A stretch of DNA of 64,000 nt from Brucella gallinifaecis (lineage in GTDB: Bacteria; Pseudomonadota; Alphaproteobacteria; Rhizobiales; Rhizobiaceae): the NCBI RefSeq assembly GCF_006476605.1, contig NZ_ML636802.1, forward strand, positions 342,032-406,031. Reading direction: 5' to 3'. Positions 54,566 to 64,000 of this stretch are shown in pieces; position 1 is the stretch's first letter; the number at the start of each line of letters is the position of its first letter. The position numbers and the translations under genes were made by a program. The notes below the pieces were generated by a model. That model saw only the letters and a list, made by a program, of their open reading frames with translations. It was not told where the DNA came from and ran no database searches.

Positions 54566-56389
54566 GTGAGCCTATTTAAAAAGAAAAAGAAGAAAATCGA
54601 TCCGAGCGAAGCAACGCGCGTCATCCGTCGCATGATGTCGGAGAATGCAAGCCAGTATAAGGCTAGCTATGCAATCGCAATTCTCGCCTCGCTCATTGTC
54701 GGCGCATCCAACGGTGCGCTTGCCTATATGATGAAGCCGATGATCGACAAGATTTTCTATGAACAGAAAATCGGCCTCATATGGATTATCTGCGGGGCAA
54801 TTCTCGGCATTTTCATTCTACGCGGCCTTTCAAGCTATATTCAGGCCGTTGAACTTGCCAAAATCGGCAATAATCTGGTTGCGCGTTATCAAAAACGCAT
54901 CTTCGATCATCTGCTGAAACTCGGTCTCGATTTTTACAGTGATACACGATCCGGCCATCTGGCAGCGCAGATCAATCAGAATGTGAATGGCATCCGTGAT
55001 TTGCTGAACATGACAATCACATCGATTGCGCGTGATTTTGTTGCGCTAATCGGTCTGATCGGCATGATGTTTTACACAGACCCCTTCATGTCAACGGTGG
55101 TTTTTTTGATCGGCCCGCCGCTTGTTCTGGCCGTTGCCTATATTTCGCGCCGTATCCGCGCCGTCACCCGCGATCTTGTGCACCTCAACTCGCATCTTCT
55201 GGGTGCCATGCAGGAAACGGTGCAGGGTGTCGCCATTGTGAAAGCCTTCACGATGGAAGACCAGTTGCGCGACAAAATCGGCACGCTGATTGATCAGGCC
55301 GAAAACCGCAGCAACAAGATTGCCCGTGTATCAGAACGCACCACCCCTATCGCCGAAATTCTGGCAGGCTGTGCCATTGCAGGCGTGCTGGCCTATAGCG
55401 GTTATAATGCGATCCTCAACCAGCAGCCTCCCGGCTCGATGTTCGCTTTCATCACGGCATTGTTGCTGGCCTATGATCCGGCACGCCGGCTTGCCCGTTT
55501 GCAGGTCGGCCTTGAACGTGCGCTCGTCAATGCACGCATGATCTATGAAGTGCTCGACATTGAACCCAATCAGGAAGATGCGCCGGATGCTGTGGCTCTC
55601 AAGCCCGGCAAGGGAGAGATTGATTTCCAGAATGTCCATTTTTCTTACAGCGATATTGCACCGGTTCTGCATGGTGTGAGCTTCACTGCCAGAGCAGGAC
55701 AGACCACCGCAATTGTCGGCGCATCGGGTGCTGGAAAATCAACACTCATCAGTCTTGTGCAGCGCTTTTACGATGTAAGCGAGGGGAAAATTCTGTTCGA
55801 CGGGCAGGATATTGCCAAAGTCACGAAACACTCGCTTCGCCATTGCGTGGCCTATGTTTCACAGCAGCCCTATCTGTTTGAAGGCTCGATTGCCGACAAT
55901 ATCCGCTATGGTCGCCCGGATGCCACACAGAAAGAAATCATTGAAGCGGCCAGGCTTGCCAATGCGCATGAATTCATCTTGCAGCAGCCGCAGGGCTATG
56001 ACACGCCAGTCGGCGAAAACGGTGTGACGCTTTCCGGTGGGCAGCGCCAGCGCTTGTCAATCGCACGTGCAATTGTGCGCAATGCGCCTGTCCTTTTGCT
56101 TGATGAAGCAACATCTGCGCTCGACAATGAATCGGAGCAGCGCGTTCAGCAGGCACTTGATCACATCATGAAGGATCGCACGACCATCGTGATCGCGCAT
56201 CGGCTTTCCACCGTTGTCAATGCTGAGCACATCGTGGTGATGGAAGCAGGCCATGTGGTTGAAGAAGGTCGTCATCATGATCTGATCCAGATACCAAATG
56301 GTGTCTATGCCCGCTTCTACGAGCTTCAAAGCGGAAAAAGCGATAATCTTATCGGAAATGCGGGAGCAGAGGAAAAATCCAATGGCTGA
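54566..56389 (+). CDS. ABC exporter, permease and ATPase fused (MsbA-like)
   Basis: A 607-residue half-transporter. It starts with a lysine-rich tract ([22 protein letters not shown]), then six helices in the ABC-membrane domain (about 30-310: [31 protein letters not shown]) and the ATPase with Walker [15 protein letters not shown]-loop [11 protein letters not shown], signature [17 protein letters not shown], Walker [13 protein letters not shown] and the switch His in [11 protein letters not shown]. The fold suits lipid, LPS core or drug export as a homodimer. The GTG at 54566 is a guess with no clear ribosome site; a TTG at 54518 is in frame and the first ATG is downstream of the lysine tract. 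It overlaps dapB by eight bases. Confidence 0.9.
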   Translation: MSLFKKKKKKIDPSEATRVIRRMMSENASQYKASYAIAILASLIVGASNGALAYMMKPMIDKIFYEQKIGLIWIICGAILGIFILRGLSSYIQAVELAKIGNNLVARYQKRIFDHLLKLGLDFYSDTRSGHLAAQINQNVNGIRDLLNMTITSIARDFVALIGLIGMMFYTDPFMSTVVFLIGPPLVLAVAYISRRIRAVTRDLVHLNSHLLGAMQETVQGVAIVKAFTMEDQLRDKIGTLIDQAENRSNKIARVSERTTPIAEILAGCAIAGVLAYSGYNAILNQQPPGSMFAFITALLLAYDPARRLARLQVGLERALVNARMIYEVLDIEPNQEDAPDAVALKPGKGEIDFQNVHFSYSDIAPVLHGVSFTARAGQTTAIVGASGAGKSTLISLVQRFYDVSEGKILFDGQDIAKVTKHSLRHCVAYVSQQPYLFEGSIADNIRYGRPDATQKEIIEAARLANAHEFILQQPQGYDTPVGENGVTLSGGQRQRLSIARAIVRNAPVLLLDEATSALDNESEQRVQQALDHIMKDRTTIVIAHRLSTVVNAEHIVVMEAGHVVEEGRHHDLIQIPNGVYARFYELQSGKSDNLIGNAGAEEKSNG

Positions 56390-57206
56390 GCTTGCTGAAA
56401 TGAACCTTGTGGTTGTGGGTGCGGGTGGCCGTATGGGGCAGACGCTCATTCAGACAATCCATGAAACGAACGGCGCACGGCTGGTCGGTGCCATTGAACG
56501 CGAAGGATCAGCCTTTCTTGGCAAGGATGCGGGTGAGATCGCAGGGCTTGGCAAACTTGATGTCGAAATTACCAGCGACCCGCTGCCAATCTTCGCAAAA
56601 GCCCATGGTGTTCTCGACTTCACCAGCCCGGCAGCGACATTAAATTATGCAAGTCTGGCCGCACAGGCACGTATAGTTCATGTTATCGGCACAACCGGCA
56701 TAAGCGCTGAAGACGAAGAAAAGATCATTGCCGCCGCACGCCATGCCACAATTGTCAAATCCGGCAATATGAGCCTTGGCGTCAATCTGCTATCCGGTCT
56801 TGTCAAGAAGGCTGCACAGGCGCTTGATGCGCAAGATTTCGATATTGAGATCCTCGAAATGCATCACAAGCACAAGGTCGACGCGCCTTCCGGTACGGCC
56901 CTTCTGCTTGGGGAGGCCGCCGCACAAGGACGGGCAATCAATCTTGCTGAAAACAGCGTTCGTGTGCGCGACGGTCATACCGGCGCACGTGAAGAAGGCA
57001 CAATCGGTTTTGCAACCTTGCGTGGCGGTTCAGTGATTGGCGATCATTCTGTCATCTTTGCCGGTCAGGGCGAGAGCATTACATTGTCTCACCATGCGCA
57101 AGACCGCACAATTTTTGCCCGTGGCGCTGTGAAAGCAGCTTTATGGGCACATGGTAAAAAGCCCGGCCTTTATTCCATGCTCGATGTTCTCGGGCTTAAC
57201 GATTGA
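56382..57206 (+). CDS. dapB: 4-hydroxy-tetrahydrodipicolinate reductase
   Basis: DapB makes tetrahydrodipicolinate for lysine and diaminopimelate. The 274 residues have [19 protein letters not shown] (NAD(P) site), [36 protein letters not shown], and the substrate motif [23 protein letters not shown]. The ATG at 56382 follows GAGGAAAAATCC and overlaps the ABC gene by eight bases. It is followed by gpmA. Confidence 0.97.
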   Translation: MAELAEMNLVVVGAGGRMGQTLIQTIHETNGARLVGAIEREGSAFLGKDAGEIAGLGKLDVEITSDPLPIFAKAHGVLDFTSPAATLNYASLAAQARIVHVIGTTGISAEDEEKIIAAARHATIVKSGNMSLGVNLLSGLVKKAAQALDAQDFDIEILEMHHKHKVDAPSGTALLLGEAAAQGRAINLAENSVRVRDGHTGAREEGTIGFATLRGGSVIGDHSVIFAGQGESITLSHHAQDRTIFARGAVKAALWAHGKKPGLYSMLDVLGLND

Positions 57207-57237
57207 ACTTTCTTTTTCATCCCAACGGAGTGCTGCG

Positions 57238-57858
57238 ATGTCTCGTACCCTCGTCCTTGTCCGCCACGGCCAAAGCGAATGGAATCTGAAAAACCTCTTT
57301 ACTGGCTGGCGTGATCCGGGCCTGACCGAACAGGGTCATGCCGAAGCCAAGGCTGCCGGTCAGCGCCTGAAAGAGGCTGGTCTCAAATTTGACCTTGCCT
57401 ATACGTCAGGCCTGTCACGTGCACAGGTTACATGCCAGCACATTCTTGACGAGCTTGGTCAATCGGACCTCGAAACCATCCGTGATCAGGCCTTGAACGA
57501 ACGCGACTATGGCGATCTGTCAGGCCTTAACAAGGATGATGCACGCGCAAAGTGGGGCGAAGAACAGGTTCATATCTGGCGCCGCTCTTACGACGTCCCT
57601 CCTCCGGGTGGCGAAAGCCTGAAAGATACCGGTGCCCGCGTCTGGCCTTATTATCTGCACACGATCCAGCCGCATGTTTTGCGCGGCGAAACCATTCTGG
57701 TTGCAGCACATGGCAATTCACTGCGTGCGCTGATCATGGCGCTTGATGGCCTGACCCCGGAAGAGATTCTCAAGCAGGAACTCAATACCGGCGTTCCGAT
57801 CATCTACAAGCTCAATGCCGATTCGACCGTTGCTTCCAAGGAAGTGCTTTCGGCATAA
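57238..57858 (+). CDS. gpmA: 2,3-bisphosphoglycerate-dependent phosphoglycerate mutase
   Basis: GpmA interconverts 3- and 2-phosphoglycerate. The 206 residues, the normal short alphaproteobacterial form, have [19 protein letters not shown] (catalytic His), [42 protein letters not shown] and [17 protein letters not shown] (second catalytic His). The ATG at 57238 follows GGAGTGCTGCG. A hairpin at 57866 follows. Confidence 0.97.
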   Translation: MSRTLVLVRHGQSEWNLKNLFTGWRDPGLTEQGHAEAKAAGQRLKEAGLKFDLAYTSGLSRAQVTCQHILDELGQSDLETIRDQALNERDYGDLSGLNKDDARAKWGEEQVHIWRRSYDVPPPGGESLKDTGARVWPYYLHTIQPHVLRGETILVAAHGNSLRALIMALDGLTPEEILKQELNTGVPIIYKLNADSTVASKEVLSA

Positions 57859-57865
57859 GGGAATT

Positions 57866-57898
57866 TCAGGCGCGGTTGTTTAAAAGCACCGCGCCTGA
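57866..57898 (+). terminator. Hairpin after gpmA
   Basis: TCAGGCGCGG (57866-57875) pairs with CCGCGCCTGA (57889-57898). It lacks a T-run, so it may be a weak terminator. Confidence 0.65.
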
Positions 57899-57972
57899 GC
57901 GACTGTTTACCGGTCTTTTGATTGCCCAAATCAGCAATGTGAAAAAAAGCTGATGGAATTGCGAAATGGCGA

Positions 57973-58001
57973 TTGACAGAAACAGGCCGACCCCTTAGAT
58001 C
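57973..58001 (+). promoter_or_regulatory. Promoter of tRNA-Leu
   Basis: TTGACA (57973-57978), 17 bases, and TAGATC (57996-58001) form a sigma-70-like promoter; transcription would start a few bases before the tRNA at 58012. Confidence 0.65.
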
Positions 58002-58011
58002 GATCCTCATC

Positions 58012-58098
58012 GCCCAGATGGCGGAATTGGTAGACGCACCAGCTTCAGGTGCTGGCGCTCGCAAGGGCGTGGAGGTTCGAGTCCTCTTCTGGGCACCA
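58012..58098 (+). tRNA. tRNA-Leu(CAG)
   Basis: An 87-base tRNA with acceptor GCCCAGA paired with TCTGGGC, a long variable arm (GCGCTCGCAAGGGCG), anticodon stem CCAGC with GCTGG around CAG, T arm GGAGGTTCGAGTCCTC, and encoded CCA. The long variable arm is typical of leucine tRNAs. Confidence 0.98.
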
Positions 58099-58141
58099 AA
58101 ATTCTGTTTTTCTACGTATCTACCAATACGTGGATGTGTTT

Positions 58142-58167
58142 AAACCCTCGGTTCTCCGGGGGTTTTT
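58142..58167 (+). terminator. Terminator after tRNA-Leu
   Basis: AAACCCTCGG (58142-58151) pairs with CCGGGGGTTT with one G-T pair, around TTCT, followed by T to 58167. Confidence 0.8.
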
Positions 58168-58227
58168 CATTTCTGGGCGTGTTTGCACTTTCAGATGCCA
58201 TTCTCATCAAGTGAATGGGTGCCGACC

Positions 58228-61200
58228 CTAGAGCTTTCCTATCAAATTAATAAAAACACCGCGATCATTCATAGATAAGTCACGTAAATCATCGGAGAAA
58301 CGTCCAAAATTGTATCCGGCACCGATTTTGAAGTTGTCGCCGACATGTCGATATACAGCAGCCAATGCACCAAAGTCAGTGGTTCTGGCCTCAGTCATGT
58401 GCATCACTCGGCCTTCAAGTAACAAATCCCACTTTTTGACAATATGCAGATCGGTACGAATAATCCCCAAATGCGCTGACGAACGCTGCCATTCTTCATC
58501 AAACCGGTGATTGTTCTCTGCCGGGCGATACTTCGCTTCACCAATGCGAAAGCCGTATTTGGCGCCAACAGATAACCAAGATACCAAATCATAGGTGAAA
58601 TCTGCCGAAAGAATATGGCTGCGCTGTGCAGGTGCATAACGATAGTTTGAGACACCGCTGCCAAGCTGACCATTGCCCGGCATGTCATAAAGATAACTAT
58701 ATTTGAACAAGGCGTTTAAACGGTCATTTTCTACCGGACGATAAGCGTATCCAACCGACGCTTCAACATAATCAGTATTCTGGAATGACGTCACATCCGA
58801 TTTTGTATCAGACAAAACCGCATCCACGCCAACCAGAGCGCGCCAATCCGGGTTGGTTTTCCATGAATAGGCGCCGGCCAGCAAATAAGTGTTCTGATTG
58901 CGAGTGTGATCATCAGAACGCTCAAACCGCACTTCACCACGCAAGCGAGCAGTAATGCCACGCTCTTCATCCTTATAACCAATAGACAGCGACGGCGCGT
59001 AACGGTCAAAGTCGGAATACTCAATTCCTGCTTTATTGGTCGTGTCGTCACGAACACGGCCACCTTCAAAACCGCCATTAACTGTCCACATATTATCCGG
59101 CGTATAAACCACACCATAAGTATGCGTCAGCGATTGGCGAACGCCGAACAGATCATAATTATTTTCCGAATAAGCAGAAAACGCATCATTGATACGGCGC
59201 CTCATACCGCCGACAATAGCGCCCTTGTCACGACCAACCAGGTCATAATTGCGGTTAAGATCAAAAGCACGATTCGGATCAAGTCGATAACCGATATAAT
59301 AGTGATCATCCACATTAGGATCATAGGTCAGCGCAGCAAGACCACCCCAGCCATTGGTGCCGTAAGAGACTTCGGCCTGCGTGCCAATTGTATCAGTCAA
59401 CTTCAATTCAGTACCAACACCTATGCGGTCATTGCGACTGATATTACCAGAGCGTTCGGCAGTCACCTGTCCGAAAACATAGTATAGATGATCATCGTCC
59501 TGACGGTAATCAATACGTATACCTGTATCAATACGCGAACCATCATAACCGTTTTTGCCCGAAAGAATGGCATTGGGGGACATCAGCTCAGTGTAGGTCA
59601 CACCAAATGATACTTTCCAATATTCATCAATTTCGTGACTGATCGAGCTCTTTCCTTCACGCTTGGTCTGGCCATTTTCATCCCAAAAATCATCATAGAT
59701 AAGCTTCAGGCGCGTTTTATCCGTCAGATCCAGATCAGCATGTGCGCCCCAGAGACGTTTATTGACGTTTGTATTGTCAAAGAGGCTGGAAAAACCGGCT
59801 TGCTTCTCCTCATAGTAACCGCCAATTTTACCTTTGATGCCATCGTCCTTAAGATCGGCCAGGTCGATTTGACCACGCAACCGCCACGCCAGTGCCGTGC
59901 TGCCCTTTTTGCCGGTAGCGAGCGTGTTGCTGTTGGTCAAACCACCATCCGTGGAACGGGTAAAACCAAAGCCCTGCCCATCAGAAGCTGCCACTTCACC
60001 TTCTATAAAGGTCGTTTCGGAATGGCGCACACGAATATCAACACCGCCCGCCTTCTGATTGGCCGTGCCGGTTGTTTCCTGATAACCGGTCACACCCACC
60101 CGCACAGTGTCATTCAACCATTGCTGGCCGCGACCACCAAGACTATAACCATCCAGATCATCGGCAACCGGTTCGAATTCATATTGTGCAAGCACATAGA
60201 CATTATTTCCGCCCAAGGCACCGTCACGCACCGGCCCGTTGGTGCCGGTGGAAGATGCCAATGGGCGATTGAGGATCAACACACCTTGCATATAATCAAA
60301 GCGGTAGTCTTCACCGGCACTCAATATACGCCGCTCTATCACGCGCCCCGTGACGGAATCGCGAAACTCAACCGTGATGGTTTCAGAACCTTCGACAATG
60401 TTCTGGCGGCGCATGAAATAGGCTGAACCGCCCGTTGCCAGATATTCGTCATATTGTGGCAAGGTATCAGGCTGGGCTGCATATAAATCAACTTCGGTTT
60501 TGCGTTCACCAAAACTTGTTGTTTCTCCTGATCGATAAACGCCCTGGGCACCATAAAGCGCACGATCCGAGCGCATGAATTCCGTACCGGTAATGCGGGT
60601 TTTAAAATTCCCCCACAAAACACGGCTGTCGCCGCGTTCCAGGCGGACATAAAATTTGCCATTTGTCGGCGCATCTTCCACAAATGTGGAATCGTCACCA
60701 TAGACCGGGTAGTAATGATCCGGGTCAAGCTTACGCAGCAGATGACGTGGATTCTGCTTACCAAAATTACGAAACATGCTGTCGAGTTCATCATCGTTTG
60801 TATCAGCAGCAGCGGTCAGCAAATATTCGCCCTTGATTTTACCTTTCAGATAAAATGCCAGGCGACCATTGGTAGTGGTGCTATCATATTCACCAGGTCT
60901 CACCGCCTCAATACCGCTATCGCCATTGCGCTTGCGAAGCGTGATATCGGCTAAACCAACATAGAACCAATCATTATTGGGAATATTGATATCACGGTTG
61001 AAAGCAAGTCCGTCGCCTTTCAATCCGTCATTGATACCTACATCAATATCATGATCACCCGGGCGCAAAATGCGCTGCACCACAAACTTCTGTCCTCGGT
61101 CGACAGGAATGGTTTCGCCAAAAGCTTTGACCTGATAACCATCCGGGACATTGGTGCCGTGAACGGTAACAGCTCCACCATAGACCCGAATATTACGGAT

Positions 61201-61980
61201 GGCGGTTCTATCCTCCCCCATACCCGGTGCAACCGCTTCTGTACGATCTCCCAAAGCATCTTTTTTTTCACTACGGCGCAAAGTCAGAGCTTCAGTTTCG
61301 TCAAAACGCCCCTTGTCATCATAAACGCGCAGCACATAAGCATAATCGCGGTCATCAACATTGGCCGGCATTACCCATTGCGCTTTAGCATTGGGTTCAA
61401 CCGGCACAATTGCCACCGGCTTATCAACAGATCTGCCGTCACCAATTGCAAAAATACGGATTTCCGAGCGCTCAATAAAATCGGGATAGTTAGTCGTTGC
61501 CAGAAACTCGATGGGTTCATTGGCGCTGTAACTGCGGCGAACCGGCATGGTGGAAACATTGAGGATCGGCGATGTATCCAGGCCATCAAATTTGATCTGA
61601 ATGTCGACACTGCTCAAATCCACATCGGTTCTACGCTTGGGGTCAATCTGGCGCGATGTTTTAGCGCTTGCTCTTGCCCCGCTCGTCTCAACCATGTCAC
61701 CGTCAACACTGATCATAAACGGGATATTACCGGTATCAACTGCGATACCTTGTTCAGTATTTTCGCCGATCGCCAGATGATGCACAGAGCTATCATCCGA
61801 GATTTTTCCGCGTATATCTGCGGTTTCGGTCTTGGTTTCAGCCAAAACGGAATCTGTTGAAACATGACTTGCAACCAACGCAGAACTAGCCAAAAGAGCA
61901 AGACGAGAGAAATATCCAAGTTTGAACTGAGACATTTTCACAACTTTCAATTGCGTAGAGGGTTTCAAGGAAAGGTTCAT
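58228..61980 (-). CDS. Large outer-membrane barrel protein, partner of the DUF11 protein
   Basis: A 1250-residue exported protein. I start at the ATG at 61978-61980: GGAGGTG precedes it and it overlaps the upstream stop (ATGA); a second Met (SQFKLGYFSRLALLASSALVASHV, from 61935) also gives a signal peptide. Residues about 50-360 form beta-rich, Ig-like modules (STMPVRRSYSANEPIEFLATTNYPDF). From about 380 on, strands of alternating aromatic and polar residues (YLKGKIKGEYLLTAAAD, FYVRLERGDSRVLWGNFK, YVLAQYEFEPV; later YSWKTNPDWRALVGVDAV, FKIGAGYNFGRFSDD) suggest a long outer-membrane barrel. I see no TonB box or plug. The function is unknown; pairing with a DUF11/SdrD-type protein suggests a surface apparatus for display or adhesion. 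Confidence 0.8.
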   Translation of the reverse strand: MNLSLKPSTQLKVVKMSQFKLGYFSRLALLASSALVASHVSTDSVLAETKTETADIRGKISDDSSVHHLAIGENTEQGIAVDTGNIPFMISVDGDMVETSGARASAKTSRQIDPKRRTDVDLSSVDIQIKFDGLDTSPILNVSTMPVRRSYSANEPIEFLATTNYPDFIERSEIRIFAIGDGRSVDKPVAIVPVEPNAKAQWVMPANVDDRDYAYVLRVYDDKGRFDETEALTLRRSEKKDALGDRTEAVAPGMGEDRTAIRNIRVYGGAVTVHGTNVPDGYQVKAFGETIPVDRGQKFVVQRILRPGDHDIDVGINDGLKGDGLAFNRDINIPNNDWFYVGLADITLRKRNGDSGIEAVRPGEYDSTTTNGRLAFYLKGKIKGEYLLTAAADTNDDELDSMFRNFGKQNPRHLLRKLDPDHYYPVYGDDSTFVEDAPTNGKFYVRLERGDSRVLWGNFKTRITGTEFMRSDRALYGAQGVYRSGETTSFGERKTEVDLYAAQPDTLPQYDEYLATGGSAYFMRRQNIVEGSETITVEFRDSVTGRVIERRILSAGEDYRFDYMQGVLILNRPLASSTGTNGPVRDGALGGNNVYVLAQYEFEPVADDLDGYSLGGRGQQWLNDTVRVGVTGYQETTGTANQKAGGVDIRVRHSETTFIEGEVAASDGQGFGFTRSTDGGLTNSNTLATGKKGSTALAWRLRGQIDLADLKDDGIKGKIGGYYEEKQAGFSSLFDNTNVNKRLWGAHADLDLTDKTRLKLIYDDFWDENGQTKREGKSSISHEIDEYWKVSFGVTYTELMSPNAILSGKNGYDGSRIDTGIRIDYRQDDDHLYYVFGQVTAERSGNISRNDRIGVGTELKLTDTIGTQAEVSYGTNGWGGLAALTYDPNVDDHYYIGYRLDPNRAFDLNRNYDLVGRDKGAIVGGMRRRINDAFSAYSENNYDLFGVRQSLTHTYGVVYTPDNMWTVNGGFEGGRVRDDTTNKAGIEYSDFDRYAPSLSIGYKDEERGITARLRGEVRFERSDDHTRNQNTYLLAGAYSWKTNPDWRALVGVDAVLSDTKSDVTSFQNTDYVEASVGYAYRPVENDRLNALFKYSYLYDMPGNGQLGSGVSNYRYAPAQRSHILSADFTYDLVSWLSVGAKYGFRIGEAKYRPAENNHRFDEEWQRSSAHLGIIRTDLHIVKKWDLLLEGRVMHMTEARTTDFGALAAVYRHVGDNFKIGAGYNFGRFSDDLRDLSMNDRGVFINLIGKL

Positions 61981-63923
61981 TTACCCACCTCCACACGTGT
62001 CTCGATCTCAAGCGGGTAATTATCTCCTTTGCGCTTCCACAAATCACTGATCTGCTGGCGCACATGCTTCATCCGTTGCTTGGCCAAGGACTGCTCCTTA
62101 CCAACCATTTTATAGCTCAGTCGCAAAACCGAGACTTCCTGTTTCAGGATTTCAACCAACTGTGACAGGTTATCAGACCACAGTTTCTTCAGCTCAACAC
62201 GCCCTGCTTCAAAAGCCGCATCCTGAAGATCAAGACGCACCACACGACCGATTGATGCACCAAAGTTCAGCTTGGTCATTTTACCGGCAGTCAGACGTAC
62301 AACACGCGGGTTTTCAGTTGTCAGGCGATAACCTGTCGGCAGCGTACGGGTATCCAGCTTCATGATAAAGTTAGAACCGATGCGCTGATCCGGCAGGGCT
62401 GCACAAGGCACATGGAAACGACCATACTCATCCGTCGTGATCAGCCAGCCTTTAGCAGTTGCCACACGCACACCTGCCAGACCTTTTTCACCATCATCCT
62501 GATAACCATTACGGTTCTTGTCATCAAAGACAGTACCAATAATGTCACCACAGTCGAAAACAGCTTCCACCAAAATTTCAACGTCAGCGGAGGAATCTGG
62601 TGCCAGAGGACTACCTGAACGGTCGGTGACAGTGGCAATATTGGTATGTTTACCAGGACCTGCAGTACTGAGTGCAAGCAAACGAAGACGGATCAGTACT
62701 TCACTTTTTGCAGGTACATTGATGTTCTCAAATATAACCAATCTGCCATTGACAATTGGATCATGTTTCACACCGTCAACGGTGGCACTACCTTCAACAT
62801 AACGGAAGCCCGAGGGCATTGTGTCCATAATACGCAGATTCTGCGCCATGCTATTGGAATTATTGATTACCTTGATGGTAAATGGTGCCATCTCACCCCG
62901 GCGGATGAAACGTAAATCCGCAAGTTTTACAATTGTAACGTCTTTAGAAGAGGCTTTTATATGCAGCGCTGACGACGATTCATTGGATTTGACAAGATGA
63001 CCAGTTTGACTGTCACCATTTGTGTAACCTTGAACTAAAGCAGTATTTTCAACGCCATTATCTACGCCCACGGCATTATCAATATCTGCTTGTGACAGCG
63101 TATACTGGGCTGTGAATGTCACACTTTCATTAGGGGCAAGTGTACTTTCCAGAGGGTTGAAATTCGACAGCTGGCCCGTTGCATTCTTGCCATTAAATGT
63201 CGGCCCTTTATCGTCAACTGTAATATTGTTGACTGTAACATTGCCCTGATTTTCAACTTTGAAACTATAGGTGATAACATCACCAGCCTGAGAGTTTTCG
63301 TTGACTTCTGGGGTAAATTTACCTGTTTTTTCCAGCTTCAGATCAACTTTTTGTGTTTCGATAACAACACACTGATCGGATGGGCATTCTGGATCTGGCT
63401 GATCCTTTTCTTTAGCTATATTTTTGATACTGCTGATATTTTCAGGTAATGGATCTACAACTTTCACTATCGCAGTCAGTGTAAGTTCGCCATTCGTGGT
63501 TCCCTCTTTAGCTGGTACGCTCAGATTTTCCCATGTAATGACACCACCCTGTGCCTCTCCAGAATGCTGGCCATTATTATCAGCCTGAAGAAACACTGTG
63601 TTTTCATCTAGAATATCCTGGACGGAATATTCATCAGTAGCGCCCCCCACATTGATGAGCTGAATTTCATATGTAAGAGTTTCACCCGGGTGGGCTATAG
63701 TCGAGCTTTGACCATCCTTATTGACCAATTTCTTTATGAGGTCGATCTTCGCTGCAACAGGAATGACAACCTCGCAGTCATCACAAGCCCCTCCATCCGA
63801 CACAACCTTGTTGCCGACAGACACTGTCGCATTTTCATTGACCGTCGCCTTATAGGTCACTTCATGCGTACCGACACCTGCACCCGCTGGCAGCGTGAAC
63901 ACCAGAACAGGTGCACCGGATAC
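61977..63923 (-). pseudogene. DUF11/SdrD_B-like repeat surface protein, 5' end lost to an IS
   Basis: The frame is open from the IS end at 63923 to a TGA at 61977-61979; the first usable codon inside is a GTG at 63900-63902, but the reading clearly continues upstream and the true start lies beyond the inserted element. Roughly residues 50-440 (from the GTG) hold three DUF11 repeats (AHPGETLTYEIQLINVGGATDEYSVQDIL; AGDVITYSFKVENQGNVTVNNITVDDKG; RRGEMAPFTIKVINNSNSMAQNLRIMDTMP), then an SdrD_B-like module (IIGTVFDDKNRNGYQDDGEKGLAGVRVATAKGWLITTDEYGRFHVPC), and a helical tail (EAGRVELKKLWSDNLSQLVEILKQE). Its stop overlaps the start of the barrel gene by four bases. The IS most likely separates the operon from its promoter. 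Confidence 0.85.
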
Positions 63924-64000
63924 TGAATAGCCCCTAGATTTGTAGACACCTTGTGACTTAAAAAAGAGGCAAGGAGCTTACGATGGGTAAAGCTAATTTC
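63924..64000 (+). mobile_element. IS3-family insertion sequence, left end
   Basis: An end-like sequence TGAATAGCCCCTAGATTTGT (from 63924), then AGACACC, fits the TGA..G.CCCC...GACAC inverted-repeat style of IS3-family elements. It abuts the broken DUF11 frame. A gene begins 59 bases inside, on the plus strand. The right end, the second repeat and the target duplication lie outside the window. Confidence 0.75.
63983..64000 (+). CDS. Start of IS3-family OrfA (transposase), partial
   Basis: The ATG at 63983 has AAGGAG (63971-63976) seven bases upstream, and the six visible codons read MGKANF. IS3-family orfA products of alphaproteobacteria commonly begin this way, followed by a helix-turn-helix. 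Only six residues are visible, so the identity depends on the IS end and the motif. Confidence 0.6.

Noticed and set aside
58012..58227. Leader peptide or small gene after tRNA-Leu
   Set aside because: Short open frames exist but overlap the tRNA and its terminator and lack ribosome sites.

Overview
The window is typical chromosomal DNA of an alphaproteobacterium of the Rhizobiales, most likely a member of the Brucellaceae (Brucella/Ochrobactrum/Pseudochrobactrum group). The evidence is the GcrA cell-cycle regulator, the SAM-II riboswitch in front of metZ, a Bep-type efflux cluster with its divergent TetR gene, the NDUFA9-like protein, DUF6460, and many short palindromic intergenic repeats of the rhizobial mosaic (RIME/REP) kind. 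Most genes are housekeeping genes with close family lengths. No prophage, plasmid functions, CRISPR array or rRNA were seen.

Layout. 1-10057: a solute-symporter-type sensor kinase cut by the left edge, a small secreted protein, DUF952-pyrD, a MATE pump, a RidA gene divergent from a TetR gene with a paired operator between them, a Tat-exported CAP protein, DUF6460, a GlxA-type regulator and a two-domain dCTP deaminase. 10258-18150: SAM-II riboswitch-metZ, apaG, the argD-argF-hslO operon preceded by four 59-bp tandem repeats, gcrA and phoR. 18349-22824: ppk2 overlapping tail to tail with a membrane glycosyltransferase, an AT-rich island, a solute-binding lipoprotein and a 54-residue membrane protein. 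22955-28116: bepE-bepD and divergent bepR. 28419-36934: fadD, a HAD phosphatase with an aspartoacylase-like enzyme, pgi, a CoxG-like protein, a DMT exporter, an aldo/keto reductase and a Nudix hydrolase. 37036-43587: a second RND pump, an orphan histidine kinase and tRNA-Arg(ACG). 43782-52733: zinT with a candidate Zur box, lepA, an NDUFA9-like protein, uppP, a GST-queG-epimerase run and mepA. 52736-58098: paired inverted repeats, mgsA, glk, an MsbA-like ABC exporter, dapB, gpmA and tRNA-Leu(CAG). 58228-64000: a two-gene surface operon (DUF11/SdrD_B-like repeat protein plus a large outer-membrane barrel) whose first gene is broken by an IS3-type insertion sequence running off the right edge.

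Functional themes are envelope traffic and stress (two RND pumps, MATE, DMT, ABC, mepA, uppP), phosphate and polyphosphate handling (phoR beside ppk2), central sugar metabolism (pgi, mgsA, glk, gpmA), and arginine, methionine and lysine synthesis. The least ordinary parts are the DUF11/barrel pair with its IS, the SAM-II leader followed by two mutually exclusive hairpins, mosaic palindromes inserted into terminators and gene ends, and the glycosyltransferase with a type II secretion ATPase-like N-terminal domain. Everything was read by eye; domain limits are approximate and no database search was run.
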